Translations under genes and position numbers: made by a program | In this document: positions 16,837-25,616 of the stretch, in pieces | Numbering within the stretch: position 1 is the first letter of the stretch | Layout: each line of letters opens with the position of its first letter | Notes under the pieces: generated by a model | What the model saw: the letters and a program-made list of their open reading frames with translations, nothing else | Told to the model about the DNA's origin: nothing | The model's database searches: none | Assembly (NCBI RefSeq): GCF_000407485.1 | Contig: NZ_ASWD01000003.1 | Coordinates: 620,001 to 684,000 of the forward strand | DNA length: 64,000 bases | From: Enterococcus pallens ATCC BAA-351 | Lineage (GTDB): Bacteria > Bacillota > Bacilli > Lactobacillales > Enterococcaceae | Reading direction: 5' to 3'

Positions 16837-17202
16837 CTAATCCTCTAATTCTTCAGCTAACAATAATAAAGCAGCAGCTGCTGCACCCTCTTCGTCATCA
16901 CCTTCATAGGAACCAATCGCATCTTTCCCAAAAAGTCCAGTACCACTGTAAATTTTTCCGTCTTTAATTGTTCCGACAGCTTCCTTGCCAAAAAGACCCG
17001 TACCCTTGTATATTTTATGGTCTTTAAATTGTCCGATATGATCTTTACCGATTAATCCGCTGCCGCTGTAAATTTTTCCATCTTTATAAGAGCCCACTAA
17101 ATCTTTACCTAAAAGACCCGTGCCTTTATAAACCTTGCCATCATCAAATATCCCGATTGCATCCTTGCCGAAAATCCCCGTACCACGATAAATTTTTGCC
17201 AT
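16837..17202 (-). CDS. Five-repeat protein, probably a beta-flower/toroid fold
   Basis: 121 residues consisting of about five 20-residue repeats with the pattern iYkGTGlfGKdaiGsykDGK (residues 3-100), then an acidic/alanine-rich tail (EGDDEEGAAAAALLLLAEELED). The repeats contain conserved GTG and GKD/E turns spaced for short beta hairpins, which suggests a closed ring such as the small bacterial 4-fold beta-flower proteins. No catalytic motif or signal peptide is visible. It stands alone between the small gene/LacI pair and a PTS operon. The repeats are plain in the sequence; the fold is inferred, and the function is unknown. Confidence 0.75.
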   Translation of the reverse strand: MAKIYRGTGIFGKDAIGIFDDGKVYKGTGLLGKDLVGSYKDGKIYSGSGLIGKDHIGQFKDHKIYKGTGLFGKEAVGTIKDGKIYSGTGLFGKDAIGSYEGDDEEGAAAAALLLLAEELED

Positions 17203-17270
17203 GCCTGTTTCCTCCTAAATGAATTCTTTCCATTTAGTATAGCATGTTCCTGTTTTTTCAAGGCAAAATA

Positions 17271-17304
17271 AGGCAAGCAGCCTTTTCTATAAGGTTGCTT
17301 GCCT
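17271..17304 (-). terminator. Terminator of the fructose-type PTS operon
   Basis: On the minus strand AGGCAAGCAACCTT-ATAGAA-AAGGCTGCTTGCCT followed by TATTTTG, seven bases after the IIC stop. The stem is 14 bp with one mismatch. Confidence 0.88.
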
Positions 17305-17310
17305 ATGCTA

Positions 17311-18408
17311 TTACATAATTTCAATATCTAAATCAATGTCATCATCGACTGCCGCAGCAGATTCAACGCCATCATCAACTGCCACTGGTTTTTTCAATAC
17401 AATCACAATTCCGGCTGTAATTGCCACCCCAACCAATGTACCTGCAATATACATAATCGGATTTTGAGCAACAGGTGCGACAATCCAGCCGCCCCATGGT
17501 GCCGGATTTCCAGCACCCAATACCATGGCAACTGCAGCTCCCACCGCACTGCCTATCATATTAGCTGGAATACAACGTAAAGGGTCAGCTGCTGCAAAAG
17601 GAATGGCTCCTTCAGAAATACCAACCAATCCCATAACAATCGCGGCTTTTCCAGAGTTGCGTTCCTCCATCGTGAATTTCTTCGGTGCAATCAAGGTAGC
17701 CACCCCCATCGCCAGAGGAGGAATACAAATTGCGGCACCAATTCCAGCCATAATTGATAATGCAGTAGCACTTGGCATCCCAGTCGCAGGATCAATTGTT
17801 CCTACCATCGCTGAACCAAAACCAAACGCTACCTTGTTAATTGGTCCACCCATATCAGAAGCAATCATTGCTCCTAACACTAATCCTAGAAGCATCAAAT
17901 TAGTTGTTCCCATCGACTCCAGCCATGCAGTCAAAGCAGTCATCAATGCAGCAATTGGTTGACCAATTACCCAGTACATCAAACAACCAACAATGGTTGT
18001 TCCTAATAACGGAATAATGAAGATAGGCCCTAATGAACGCAAACTAGAAGGCAATTTAATTTGCTTCAAGTAATAAACAACAATCCCGGCTAATAACCCT
18101 GATAAAATTCCGCCTAAGAACCCAGCGCCAATATTACTAGCAATCAAGCCGCCAATAATCCCTGGCGCCAATCCTGGACGATCCACCATTGAGAAGGCAA
18201 TATAGCCTGAAAGAATCGGTACCATCATACCTAAGCCGGTAATCCCAATATTAGCAATATCAGCCAGCATACCATCCTCTGGTACAGCTGCACTGCCTGA
18301 AAACAGCACACTTAACGCCAGCAAAATACCACCAGCCACTACAAAGGGAATCATATAAGATACACCAGTCATCAGATTCTTTCTTGTATCTTTTAGTAAG
18401 TTGACCAT
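17311..18408 (-). CDS. PTS fructose-family transporter subunit IIC
   Basis: 365-residue membrane subunit that moves the sugar during phosphorylation. It begins with the family signature LKDTRKNLMTGVSYMIPFVVAGG, contains about nine to ten membrane segments, and has the conserved GISEGAIPFAAADPLRCIPA motif near residue 265 and ASDMGGPINKVAFGF near 190. The last 25 residues are a separate acidic tail (VDDGVESAAAVDDDIDLDIEIM). IIB and IIA are separate genes directly upstream, so the permease is complete. The sugar could be fructose or a related hexose or polyol. Confidence 0.9.
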   Translation of the reverse strand: MVNLLKDTRKNLMTGVSYMIPFVVAGGILLALSVLFSGSAAVPEDGMLADIANIGITGLGMMVPILSGYIAFSMVDRPGLAPGIIGGLIASNIGAGFLGGILSGLLAGIVVYYLKQIKLPSSLRSLGPIFIIPLLGTTIVGCLMYWVIGQPIAALMTALTAWLESMGTTNLMLLGLVLGAMIASDMGGPINKVAFGFGSAMVGTIDPATGMPSATALSIMAGIGAAICIPPLAMGVATLIAPKKFTMEERNSGKAAIVMGLVGISEGAIPFAAADPLRCIPANMIGSAVGAAVAMVLGAGNPAPWGGWIVAPVAQNPIMYIAGTLVGVAITAGIVIVLKKPVAVDDGVESAAAVDDDIDLDIEIM

Positions 18409-18419
18409 TCCTGTTCCTC

Positions 18420-18728
18420 CTAGCCTAATTTTTGCTGTAGTTTCTTGACGATTGCTTCACCTTTATTAATACAATCTCCAGCACTTACCCGAACAACCGG
18501 CTTACCTTTGAAGCGTTCTTCGTTTTTGATGCCAATATTATTGGTTAAGATCACTGCATCAGCAGCAGTAATTTGATCTGCAGTTAATTCATTTTCAATT
18601 CCAATCGATCCTTGTGTTTCTACATGAATATCTATCCCATGTTTTTTTGCAGCAACCTCCAGGCTCTCAGCTGCTAAATAAGTATGTGCTACTCCAGAAG
18701 GACATGCGGTTACGGCTACTAATTTCAT
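18420..18728 (-). CDS. PTS fructose-family subunit IIB
   Basis: 102-residue cytoplasmic subunit. The phosphoacceptor cysteine is in VTACPSGVAHTYLAAESL (Cys9), the fructose-type P-loop. HVETQGSIGIENEL follows, typical of this class. It takes phosphate from IIA and passes it to the sugar bound by IIC. It lies between the IIA and IIC genes in the same operon. Confidence 0.93.
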   Translation of the reverse strand: MKLVAVTACPSGVAHTYLAAESLEVAAKKHGIDIHVETQGSIGIENELTADQITAADAVILTNNIGIKNEERFKGKPVVRVSAGDCINKGEAIVKKLQQKLG

Positions 18729-18746
18729 TTTATTTTCCTCTTTTCA

Positions 18747-19211
18747 TTAGTTTAATACAGCGGTTAAACTGTCATTGATAACTTGAACAATTTCCTCTTC
18801 ACTAGCAGAGGTTCTCAACATTTCACGAAAATCCTCATGAACTAGCTTGCGAGATAAACCAGCAATAATTTTCAAATGTTCATCCCCAGCACAATCCTCA
18901 GGCACCGCTAAGAGAAAGGCCATTTCTACATCTTTGCCATCTAAACTGTTCCAATCCACTGGTTGCGCTAACCGACCAAAGGCTACCGTACATTCCTTAA
19001 CATGAGGACTTTTACCATGAGGAATGGCTATCCCAAATCCGATAGCTGTTGAAGTCAGAGCTTCACGATCTAGCACACTTTGTAAATACCCGTCAAAGTT
19101 AGTGATGCGATCAGTGGCTTCTATTTTTTTTGCTAGTGCTTTTATGATTTCCTGACTATTGGTTCCTACGGTTGATAAATCAACCAGTTCATTCGTAATA
19201 ACTTTTACCAT
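18747..19211 (-). CDS. PTS fructose-family subunit IIA
   Basis: 154-residue PTS_EIIA_2 protein. The phosphorylated histidine lies in GFGIAIPHGKSPHV. The ATG at 19211 is preferred because a GGGGG-type ribosome site is just upstream; a longer frame up to 19298 would run back into the regulator gene. It starts four bases after the stop codon of the PRD-type regulator, so the regulator and the three PTS subunits form one operon. Confidence 0.92.
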   Translation of the reverse strand: MVKVITNELVDLSTVGTNSQEIIKALAKKIEATDRITNFDGYLQSVLDREALTSTAIGFGIAIPHGKSPHVKECTVAFGRLAQPVDWNSLDGKDVEMAFLLAVPEDCAGDEHLKIIAGLSRKLVHEDFREMLRTSASEEEIVQVINDSLTAVLN

Positions 19212-19215
19212 GGTC

Positions 19216-21165
19216 CTACCCCCTGCTGATTTCCTGATAAATTTCCTGTGCATTTTTTCCGGAGAAAAAATGGCGAATATTTTTTTCTGAACGGACAATT
19301 TTATGAATATCGGTAATAATCCCTCTCACTAAACTGCGGTCACTTTTGGCAACACACATCAATAATACATAGCTGACTTTTCGCTGATCCCAAACAATCG
19401 GCTTTTGCAAGGTTAGGATAAACACCTTGGTCTGCAAAACATTTTGCGGTGAAGCATGAGGAATCGCGACCCCTGTTTCTAAAGCAGTTTCCCCTAACTG
19501 TTCCCGTTCAAATACCTCTCGGCGAAAAGCTTGATTGACAATTCTTGCCTTTTCCAGCTGATCAATCATATAGTTTAAACAATCACTTTTAGTATCAATT
19601 TCTTTTCCCGTTACAATAAAGGAGGGATCGATGACTCTTTTTAATGATTCGAAAATCACCTCTTGACTAGCAGCATCCTCTTCTTGATAGAAGAAATCCG
19701 AATAGAGAGACGTAATATTCTTGATATCCTCCTGGGTAATCAATGTCGAAACCTTGATGGTCGGTTTATCAATAGTTGGCAAGTGAATCGATGAGATAAT
19801 TAAATCTACATTATCGAGATTTTTCTTGTATAGCTTATCAACAGTCGTAACTTCAGCGATATCTTGAGCAGGTAAAATCCGTTTAATTTTGTTGTAAATC
19901 AGCTCAGATGTTCCAATCCCTGTTGGACAGACAATCAGGATTTTTTTACCATTATGGCTCTTTTCTAAAGACACTTGAAAGTACATCGCCAAGAAAGCTA
20001 CTTCTTCATCGTTGAATTTGACTGCTAATTCATGTTCAACATTGGCCAACGCATACCAGGTCGAGCTGAAAATAATTGAGTATTGGTTCTTGATTTCCTC
20101 CACTAACGGATTGGTAATTTCAATTCCTAACTTCAGCCGATAAATCATCGGAATAAAATGATTGATAAAACGGCTGCGCAGCTCCTCATCCTGAGAGAAA
20201 TCCACCTGCATAATTTCACTCATATTGCTCAATACCTTATCAATAATCGGTGTCATTTCTTCAATAGTTTGAGGCTGATTGGAATAGATTTTTACTCCAT
20301 AGCCGACTAATTGTCGATTGACATAAGCAACGTCTTCTTCCATGTAGCTGATTGTTAAGCTTTTTGTTATCTCCTCCAACAGTTCACTTGCTAAAAAATA
20401 AGTATCAATCATTTTGATTTGATCAAATAGAAATTTGTCCTCTTCTACATGCTGATTCTTTTGCAGACGATATAAAAAGATAATCAATCCCATTGTTAAT
20501 GATTTCTCATACTGCTCAGGTAGAAAAACCGTTGGATTTTGCTTAAGTACCTGGATCTGCTGAAATACAGCACCAACAATTGATTCACCAAAAATTACCT
20601 GAAGCTCTTGCTGGCCCTTTTCTAAAAACTGCTGCTCATTATCTATACTTTTATAGACCAACCAGTTTTCACAAAAGCGAAACAGACTTCGTTGATGATC
20701 CTCCTCACTGCCAACAGCCCAAGTCCCCCTTTTGGATGCTACTAATGAAACAGTGTAGGTTTCATTAATTTTTTCCAGATCGCTTGCGATTGAACTAGCA
20801 CTGACGTGAAAATGCTCTGACAGCTTTTGCTGTGTAACCACCCTTTCGTCTACCAATAACATTTTAGCGATTAATAATTGGCGATTGGCCGGCGTACAGT
20901 CGACGCATTCGTCTTCTGTATAATCAAATGCTTCTAACAGCAGCATCTTATCAATTGCATCTCCTACCAGCTTTATTCCTACGCGTGGTTTTTTATCAAT
21001 TCTTATTTGTTCATCTAAAAAATTCTTCTGAATTCTTTCCAAATCTGAATAAATAGTGCGATTGGTTTTGCCTAATAATTTGGCATAATGAGACACTGGT
21101 AGATACTCATCATTTTGCACAAGCAAACTAATTAACTTTTTCTGTCGAGTGTTCATTCCCTTCAT
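19216..21165 (-). CDS. PRD-containing transcriptional activator (MtlR/ManR/BglG-like) with IIB and IIA domains
   Basis: 649 residues. There are two N-terminal helix-turn-helix segments (RQKKLISLLVQNDEYLPVSH; VTQQKLSEHFHVSASSIASDLEKI), two PTS regulation domains at about residues 190-400, a IIB-like domain with the cysteine loop LIVCPTGIGTSELIYNK, and a C-terminal IIA_2-like domain with ETGVAIPHASPQ. Such activators bind DNA and are switched by PTS phosphorylation of their histidines and cysteine. It is first in the operon and drives its own PTS genes. A cre-like site lies between its promoter and the start codon. Confidence 0.92.
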   Translation of the reverse strand: MKGMNTRQKKLISLLVQNDEYLPVSHYAKLLGKTNRTIYSDLERIQKNFLDEQIRIDKKPRVGIKLVGDAIDKMLLLEAFDYTEDECVDCTPANRQLLIAKMLLVDERVVTQQKLSEHFHVSASSIASDLEKINETYTVSLVASKRGTWAVGSEEDHQRSLFRFCENWLVYKSIDNEQQFLEKGQQELQVIFGESIVGAVFQQIQVLKQNPTVFLPEQYEKSLTMGLIIFLYRLQKNQHVEEDKFLFDQIKMIDTYFLASELLEEITKSLTISYMEEDVAYVNRQLVGYGVKIYSNQPQTIEEMTPIIDKVLSNMSEIMQVDFSQDEELRSRFINHFIPMIYRLKLGIEITNPLVEEIKNQYSIIFSSTWYALANVEHELAVKFNDEEVAFLAMYFQVSLEKSHNGKKILIVCPTGIGTSELIYNKIKRILPAQDIAEVTTVDKLYKKNLDNVDLIISSIHLPTIDKPTIKVSTLITQEDIKNITSLYSDFFYQEEDAASQEVIFESLKRVIDPSFIVTGKEIDTKSDCLNYMIDQLEKARIVNQAFRREVFEREQLGETALETGVAIPHASPQNVLQTKVFILTLQKPIVWDQRKVSYVLLMCVAKSDRSLVRGIITDIHKIVRSEKNIRHFFSGKNAQEIYQEISRG

Positions 21166-21180
21166 TTTGTTTCCTCCAAT

Positions 21181-21194
21181 TGTAAACGCTTATC
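21181..21194. promoter_or_regulatory. cre-like site (CcpA) before the fructose-type PTS operon
   Basis: TGTAAACGCTTATC matches the cre consensus TGWAANCGNTNWCA at all but the last two positions, and the central CG is kept. It lies downstream of the likely -10 (21211-21206, minus), where a bound CcpA would act as a roadblock. Confidence 0.6.
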
Positions 21195-21205
21195 AACTTA
21201 ATAAA

Positions 21206-21234
21206 AATATAGCACAGGTATTTAATGTTGTATA
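21206..21234 (-). promoter_or_regulatory. Promoter of the PRD regulator/PTS operon
   Basis: On the minus strand TATACA (21234-21229), 17 bases, TGC-TATATT (hexamer 21211-21206). The -10 is of the extended type and the -35 is weak, consistent with activator dependence. Confidence 0.5.
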
Positions 21235-21280
21235 ACACAACTCAGTTACACATTAATGTTGAAATTTTTTCACATGCAAA

Positions 21281-21312
21281 AAAAGAATGACCCCTCGAAC
21301 ATAGGAGTCATT
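21281..21312 (-). terminator. Orphan minus-strand terminator upstream of the PTS operon promoter
   Basis: On the minus strand AATGACTCCT-ATGTTCG-AGGGGTCATT followed by CTTTTTTT. No minus-strand gene ends just before it, because the next gene upstream runs on the plus strand. It could be an attenuator in a longer leader or the end of a short untranslated RNA. Confidence 0.6.
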
Positions 21313-21342
21313 AAGCAAACTCGAGTAATTCTTCTGATTCAT

Positions 21343-21358
21343 GGTATACTTTAGTATA
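21343..21358 (+). promoter_or_regulatory. Palindromic extended -10 promoter of the DUF1349 gene
   Basis: TGG-TATACT at 21343-21350 is part of the perfect palindrome TATACTTTAGTATA (21345-21358). The palindrome also offers a TATACT on the minus strand, so transcription could start in both directions. Confidence 0.5.
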
Positions 21359-21401
21359 AAACAACTTGCATAAAAAGTGGCAGGCATTAGGAGGAAACTT
21401 G

Positions 21402-22004
21402 ATGGAATTTTCTTTAGACAAACTAAATTGGACACGAAAACCGACAACTTATTCCATTCAAAAGGATAAAATTGACATTATTACTGATTCTTATACGGAT
21501 TTATGGCAAAGAACGTATTATCATTTTAGAAATGATAATGCCCCAGTTTTACAAATGACCACCAAAGAAAAATATTTTTCTTTTGTTGTCAAGACAACCT
21601 TTAATAGCCAGCATCGTTTTGATCAGTGTGGCGTGGTGGTTTATCTGGATAGTGAGAATTGGTTGAAGGGCTCGATTGAATATGAGAATGAAGAATTTCA
21701 ACGTTTGGGAAGTGTTGTAACAAATCAAGGCTATTCTGACTGGGCAACCACTTCGATTGATGCTTCAATTAACTCTATGTGGTATCGTTTGAGTCGACGA
21801 GACAGCGATTTTTGTATTGAATGTTCCCAGGATGGCGTACATTTCCAGCAAATCAGGATTTGTCATTTACAGGAGGCAAAAGAGGTTATCCAGTTTGGTG
21901 TTTATGCCTGCAGCCCAGAAGAATCTTCCTTTAAGGCAAGCTTCACCAATCTGCAAATGTTGGAGTGTCAATGGCCTGCTCATGATGGGCAAGCACCTGA
22001 CTAA
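21402..22004 (+). CDS. DUF1349 domain-containing protein (concanavalin A-like fold)
   Basis: 200 residues, beta-rich, with the DUF1349 hallmarks FDQCGVVVYLDSENWLKGSIEYE and VVTNQGYSDWATT. This family has a lectin/glucanase-like jelly-roll fold; a yeast relative (Ree1) influences enolase, but the bacterial role is unknown. It has no signal peptide, so it is cytoplasmic. The ATG at 21402 follows a perfect AGGAGG six bases upstream, and the in-frame ATG at 21366 has none. It is a single-gene unit. Confidence 0.8.
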   Translation: MEFSLDKLNWTRKPTTYSIQKDKIDIITDSYTDLWQRTYYHFRNDNAPVLQMTTKEKYFSFVVKTTFNSQHRFDQCGVVVYLDSENWLKGSIEYENEEFQRLGSVVTNQGYSDWATTSIDASINSMWYRLSRRDSDFCIECSQDGVHFQQIRICHLQEAKEVIQFGVYACSPEESSFKASFTNLQMLECQWPAHDGQAPD

Positions 22005-22168
22005 GAAGTGAAATAGAATAAACTTACGGTTAAAATACAGCTCAATTGCTCAAAATCAGCTTTTGAAAAAAGTGAATGGATTAACGAAGCTATTTGAGTA
22101 AACCAATAGTTGATGTTTTATCACATGAAGTTATTATTTTGTATCTTGCAACTCTTCATAAGCATGCT

Positions 22169-22210
22169 AAAAAGCATCTTCCCTCGTCTCACTTAGGGAA
22201 GATGCTTTTT
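22169..22210. terminator. Bidirectional terminator between the DUF1349 and ftsK genes
   Basis: AAAAAGCATCTTCCCT (22169-22184) pairs perfectly with AGGGAAGATGCTTTTT (22195-22210). It mainly serves ftsK, whose stop is four bases away on the minus strand. The remaining 160 bases towards the DUF1349 stop hold no gene I can support. Confidence 0.9.
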
Positions 22211-22213
22211 CAG

Positions 22214-24598
22214 TTAGTACTCTGTTGTTTCTTCTGGTTCCTCTTCTGTCTTTTGCAGGTACACTTCTCGTGGTTTACTGCCGACAGATGGTCCAATGAC
22301 TTTGTTTTCTTCTAATTCATCGACAATTCGTGCGGCCCGATTGTAGCCGATCCGGAAACGACGCTGCAAGAGAGAAATACTTGCAGTTTGCATTTCTACC
22401 ACCAGTGCTTTGGCCTCTTCATACAAATCATCCTGCGGTACTTCCGAAGGTGAGGAAGTGGTTTCCTCCGTCGGCATCATTTTTTCTTCATAATGGGCTT
22501 CCTGCTGATCGGAAACAAAGGTCACAATTTCCTCTACTTCATGATCTGAGATAAAGGCTCCTTGGACACGGATCGGTTTGTTTTCACCCATTGGCAGAAA
22601 CAGCATGTCTCCCCGACCTAAGAGCTTCTCTGCCCCATTGCTGTCAATAATCGTTCGAGAGTCAGTCCCGCTGGAAACTGCAAAGGCAATTCTTGATGGT
22701 ACATTAGCTTTGATAATTCCCGTAATTACATCGACACTTGGCCGTTGCGTTGCCAGAATCATATGAATACCGGCAGCCCGCGCCATTTGCGCCAATCGGG
22801 TGATGGCATCTTCCACTTCATTGCTGGCTACCATCATTAAATCAGCCAACTCATCAACGATTACCACAATGAAGGGCAGAATTGGACGATTTTGCCCATC
22901 TTCTAAATTCTTTTGAATGACCAGCTCATTAAATCCCGTAATATTCCGTACACCCGTTGCGGCGAATTTCTCGTAGCGTTCTTCCATTTCCTGCACCACT
23001 TTGTGCAATGCTTGAGAAGCTTTCCGAGGATTGGTAACAACTGGGGTCAGCAAATGAGGAATGCCATTGTAGACATTTAATTCAACCATTTTCGGGTCAA
23101 TCATCATCATTTTTACTTCATTTGGTTTAGCCCGCATCAATATACTAGTAATGATTCCATTGATAGCCACGGATTTCCCGCTACCAGTTGAGCCAGCAAT
23201 TAGTAAGTGAGGCATTTTAGTTAAGTCTGCTGTACGAACCATCCCAGAAATATCACGTCCCAAGGGCACCTCCAGCAGCTTATCTGGATGATTTGGCTGG
23301 GATTCGATAATATCCCGGAAGGAGACTGTACTGATGGTACTGTTTGGCACTTCAATCCCAATTAAGGATTTCCCTGGAATTGGCGCCTCCATCCGCACAT
23401 CCTTAGCAGCTAAAGCTAAAGCAATGTCATCAGTCAGGTTAACAATTTTACTTACCTTTACTCCCACGGCTGGTTGAATCTCAAATTTCGTAACTGACGG
23501 ACCTAGACTGGCCTTCACCACTTTTGCTTCTACGCCAAAGCTATCAAAGGTTTTCTCAAGAATTTTAATATTGTTCTCAATCTTTTTGTACTCGTCGCTT
23601 TGATCAGCAGCTGGAATCGAATCCAGCAATGACGATGGCGGCAATTGATAATCGTGATCCTCAGGCTCGGCACTAATTTCAAACTCCAGGTCCCCTGCAT
23701 CTGCTTCCTCATCAATTTCCTCAATAGGATCTGGCATTGGCTTCTTCGGCTCAGCATTGGCTTGATAAGCCTCAATCGGTACTAAAGTCATTTGTTCAGG
23801 TTCATTTTCCAGCGGCTCTAAGTTTTCCTTCGCTAGTTTTTCCCCCGGTGTTAACGGACGAACCTGATTGCGTTCTTTTTCGGCCTGTCTTTCTTTAGCA
23901 GCCGCTTCTTTTTCTGCTTTTTGTTTGGCTCTGGCAGCTTGGCGCTCTTCCCGCTTCGCTGTTCGTTCCGCTTTCTTCTCATCAGATTCTGTCAGCTTCT
24001 GCTGAAGAGTGTCCATTGAATGATTTAAAAAGTCCGTTACCTGAGCAAAATCCAACATGCTGAACAGGTAAACACCCAATACTAGGAGCAAGCCAGCAAT
24101 AATATAACTGCCTACTTGAGAAACTAGAAAATGTGTTAGACTGTATATCGCTCCCCCCAGCATTCCTCCACCGACATTTTGAGTCACCTGATTACCTAAA
24201 AAATCAATCATCAGTAATTCCCAAGTAGTTTTCAGGACATTCGGGTTTTGACTTTGAACATTTGCAAATAGTCGAGCATGAAGAATAACTAATATTCCTA
24301 TGTAAAATACGCCAATTCCGGCCCAACGCCGGCCCTTGGAGAATTTTAGCTTCGTATTTTTGACTACTAACAGCAGTCCATAGACACCCAGCAAGAAAGC
24401 TAAGAATTGATAGGTATTGCCTCCAATCATTCGAAGAACATTCGCGATCAAATTACCTAAAAAGCCCAAGCTGAATAAAGAGAAAACTGCAAACAGAATA
24501 AAAATGAGACCGATAATAATGACTAATCGTTGTTCCTGCAGTTGTTTTTGTTTTTTCGTCGTCTTTCTTTTTTTCTTTGTACGCTTTTTCTGCGCCAT
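22214..24598 (-). CDS. ftsK: DNA translocase FtsK/SpoIIIE
   Basis: 794 residues. It starts with a lysine-rich tail ([15 protein letters not shown]), then four to five membrane segments (residues 20-190), a highly charged linker (190-340), and the RecA-like motor with Walker [14 protein letters not shown] and Walker [16 protein letters not shown]. The C-terminal gamma winged helix ([20 protein letters not shown]) would read KOPS/SRS-type polar sequences. It pumps chromosome termini across the closing septum. The ATG at 24598 follows AGAGGGA; an in-frame ATG 51 bases upstream has no ribosome site. Confidence 0.95.
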   Translation of the reverse strand: MAQKKRTKKKRKTTKKQKQLQEQRLVIIIGLIFILFAVFSLFSLGFLGNLIANVLRMIGGNTYQFLAFLLGVYGLLLVVKNTKLKFSKGRRWAGIGVFYIGILVILHARLFANVQSQNPNVLKTTWELLMIDFLGNQVTQNVGGGMLGGAIYSLTHFLVSQVGSYIIAGLLLVLGVYLFSMLDFAQVTDFLNHSMDTLQQKLTESDEKKAERTAKREERQAARAKQKAEKEAAAKERQAEKERNQVRPLTPGEKLAKENLEPLENEPEQMTLVPIEAYQANAEPKKPMPDPIEEIDEEADAGDLEFEISAEPEDHDYQLPPSSLLDSIPAADQSDEYKKIENNIKILEKTFDSFGVEAKVVKASLGPSVTKFEIQPAVGVKVSKIVNLTDDIALALAAKDVRMEAPIPGKSLIGIEVPNSTISTVSFRDIIESQPNHPDKLLEVPLGRDISGMVRTADLTKMPHLLIAGSTGSGKSVAINGIITSILMRAKPNEVKMMMIDPKMVELNVYNGIPHLLTPVVTNPRKASQALHKVVQEMEERYEKFAATGVRNITGFNELVIQKNLEDGQNRPILPFIVVIVDELADLMMVASNEVEDAITRLAQMARAAGIHMILATQRPSVDVITGIIKANVPSRIAFAVSSGTDSRTIIDSNGAEKLLGRGDMLFLPMGENKPIRVQGAFISDHEVEEIVTFVSDQQEAHYEEKMMPTEETTSSPSEVPQDDLYEEAKALVVEMQTASISLLQRRFRIGYNRAARIVDELEENKVIGPSVGSKPREVYLQKTEEEPEETTEY

Positions 24599-24630
24599 TT
24601 TATCCCTCTTTTCACTTGTTCCATTATACA

Positions 24631-24670
24631 AAAAAAAAGAGGCGAACAAAAGTTTTGTTTGCCTCTTTTT
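24631..24670 (-). terminator. Terminator downstream of the amino-acid ABC operon
   Basis: On the minus strand AAAAAGAGGC ... GCCTCTTTTTTTT, with a second inner pairing of CAAACAAAAC with GTTTTGTTTG-like bases, followed by eight Ts. It separates the ABC operon from ftsK. Confidence 0.9.
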
Positions 24671-24723
24671 GCTACTTCTTCAACTTTTCCGGTTATTAAG
24701 TGGAAAAAGCTGGTCTTTAAGCT

Positions 24724-25545
24724 TTATTCTTCTGGGATTTCCCAAGCAGTCCCAAACCATTTTTCTGAAATTTCAGCGTAACGGCCATCTTCTTCTAATT
24801 TTTCAAAGCCTTGGTTTAACTTTTCTACCAGTGCTTTGTCCCCTTTACGAGCACCAACCGCGAAGCTGTCACCTTGGAAACCAGGATTGAATATGTTGAA
24901 ATCATCCAACTTGTCATTTTGTTTCAGATAGTATTCGGCATAAATAACCGAAACTAAGATGCCATCTAAACGCCCATTTTCCAAATCCATAAATGCTTCA
25001 TTAAAGCTGGCATATTGAATGGCATCTTCATCTTTTACTAAGTCTTTTAGAAACTCTGGTTTTTTCAAGAAGGATTCGTAGCTGGAAGAACTTTCTTGTG
25101 TTCCCAAGATCTTGCCTTTCATTTGTTCACGTTCTGTAATCCCACTGTCCTTACGAGTCAAAATGATGTGTTCATTGGTAGCGTAAGGCTTCGTGAACAT
25201 TACCTTTTTCTCTCGAGCTGGTGTTACTGAGTAGCCATTCCAGATTAAATCAATCGTTCCATTGTCTAGTTCATTTTCCTTCATGGACCAATCGATTGGC
25301 TGGAAGGTTGGTTCGATCCCATAGTCTTTGCAAATTGCTTTGGCTAAATCAATATCAAAGCCGACTGTTTTTCCATCCTCATCTTTAAAGCCAAGTGGAA
25401 CAAAGGTGTCATCTAAGCCAATCGTGATTTTCTTTGACTCTTCAATTTTTTTCCAGCTGTCGTCACCGCTGGTTTCCTTTTCACCACAAGCAGATAAGCT
25501 CAGTACCATAACCAATCCCAATATTCCCGCAACCCATTTTTTCAT
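24724..25545 (-). CDS. Amino-acid ABC transporter substrate-binding lipoprotein, second copy
   Basis: 273-residue class 3 solute-binding lipoprotein with lipobox L-S-A-C (Cys20). The body shows ITIGLDDTFVPLGFKDEDG, VGFDIDLAKAI, ENELDNGTIDLIWNGYS, and FAVGARKGDKALVEKLN. It is a close paralogue of the preceding gene, sharing long identical stretches around these motifs. It follows that gene after a terminator-like hairpin, so it is probably expressed at a lower level or only by read-through. Histidine is the suggested ligand from the T-box leader of the operon, but the binding specificity of the two copies could differ. Confidence 0.88.
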   Translation of the reverse strand: MKKWVAGILGLVMVLSLSACGEKETSGDDSWKKIEESKKITIGLDDTFVPLGFKDEDGKTVGFDIDLAKAICKDYGIEPTFQPIDWSMKENELDNGTIDLIWNGYSVTPAREKKVMFTKPYATNEHIILTRKDSGITEREQMKGKILGTQESSSSYESFLKKPEFLKDLVKDEDAIQYASFNEAFMDLENGRLDGILVSVIYAEYYLKQNDKLDDFNIFNPGFQGDSFAVGARKGDKALVEKLNQGFEKLEEDGRYAEISEKWFGTAWEIPEE

Positions 25546-25579
25546 TATACTTCCCCCATTTTTTTGATTTTTTGAGTAT

Positions 25580-25610
25580 AAAAAATAGGCGAACTACTCC
25601 GCTCGCCTAT
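25580..25610 (-). terminator. Intercistronic terminator between the two binding-protein genes
   Basis: On the minus strand ATAGGCGA ... TCGCCTAT followed by TTTTTA (arms 25585-25592 and 25603-25610). It sits inside the operon, six bases after the first binding-protein gene, so it may reduce transcription of the second copy. Confidence 0.75.
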
Positions 25611-25616
25611 ATTCAA

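Noticed and set aside
17525-17962. 145-codon plus-strand open frame
   Set aside because: It is antisense to the conserved PTS IIC gene, is Ala/Pro/Ile-rich as expected from a shadow of a hydrophobic gene, and has no ribosome site or family.
21281-21312. BglG-type ribonucleic antiterminator site at the orphan hairpin
   Set aside because: The sequence does not match the known antiterminator-binding consensus, and the adjacent regulator has the MtlR/ManR-like DNA-binding architecture rather than an RNA-binding domain.
22094-22315. 73-codon plus-strand open frame between the DUF1349 and ftsK genes
   Set aside because: It runs through a perfect terminator hairpin and into antisense of ftsK; no ribosome site.
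24417-24890. 157-codon plus-strand open frame
   Set aside because: It crosses from antisense of ftsK over a terminator into antisense of a binding-protein gene; low-complexity Phe/Leu composition, no ribosome site.
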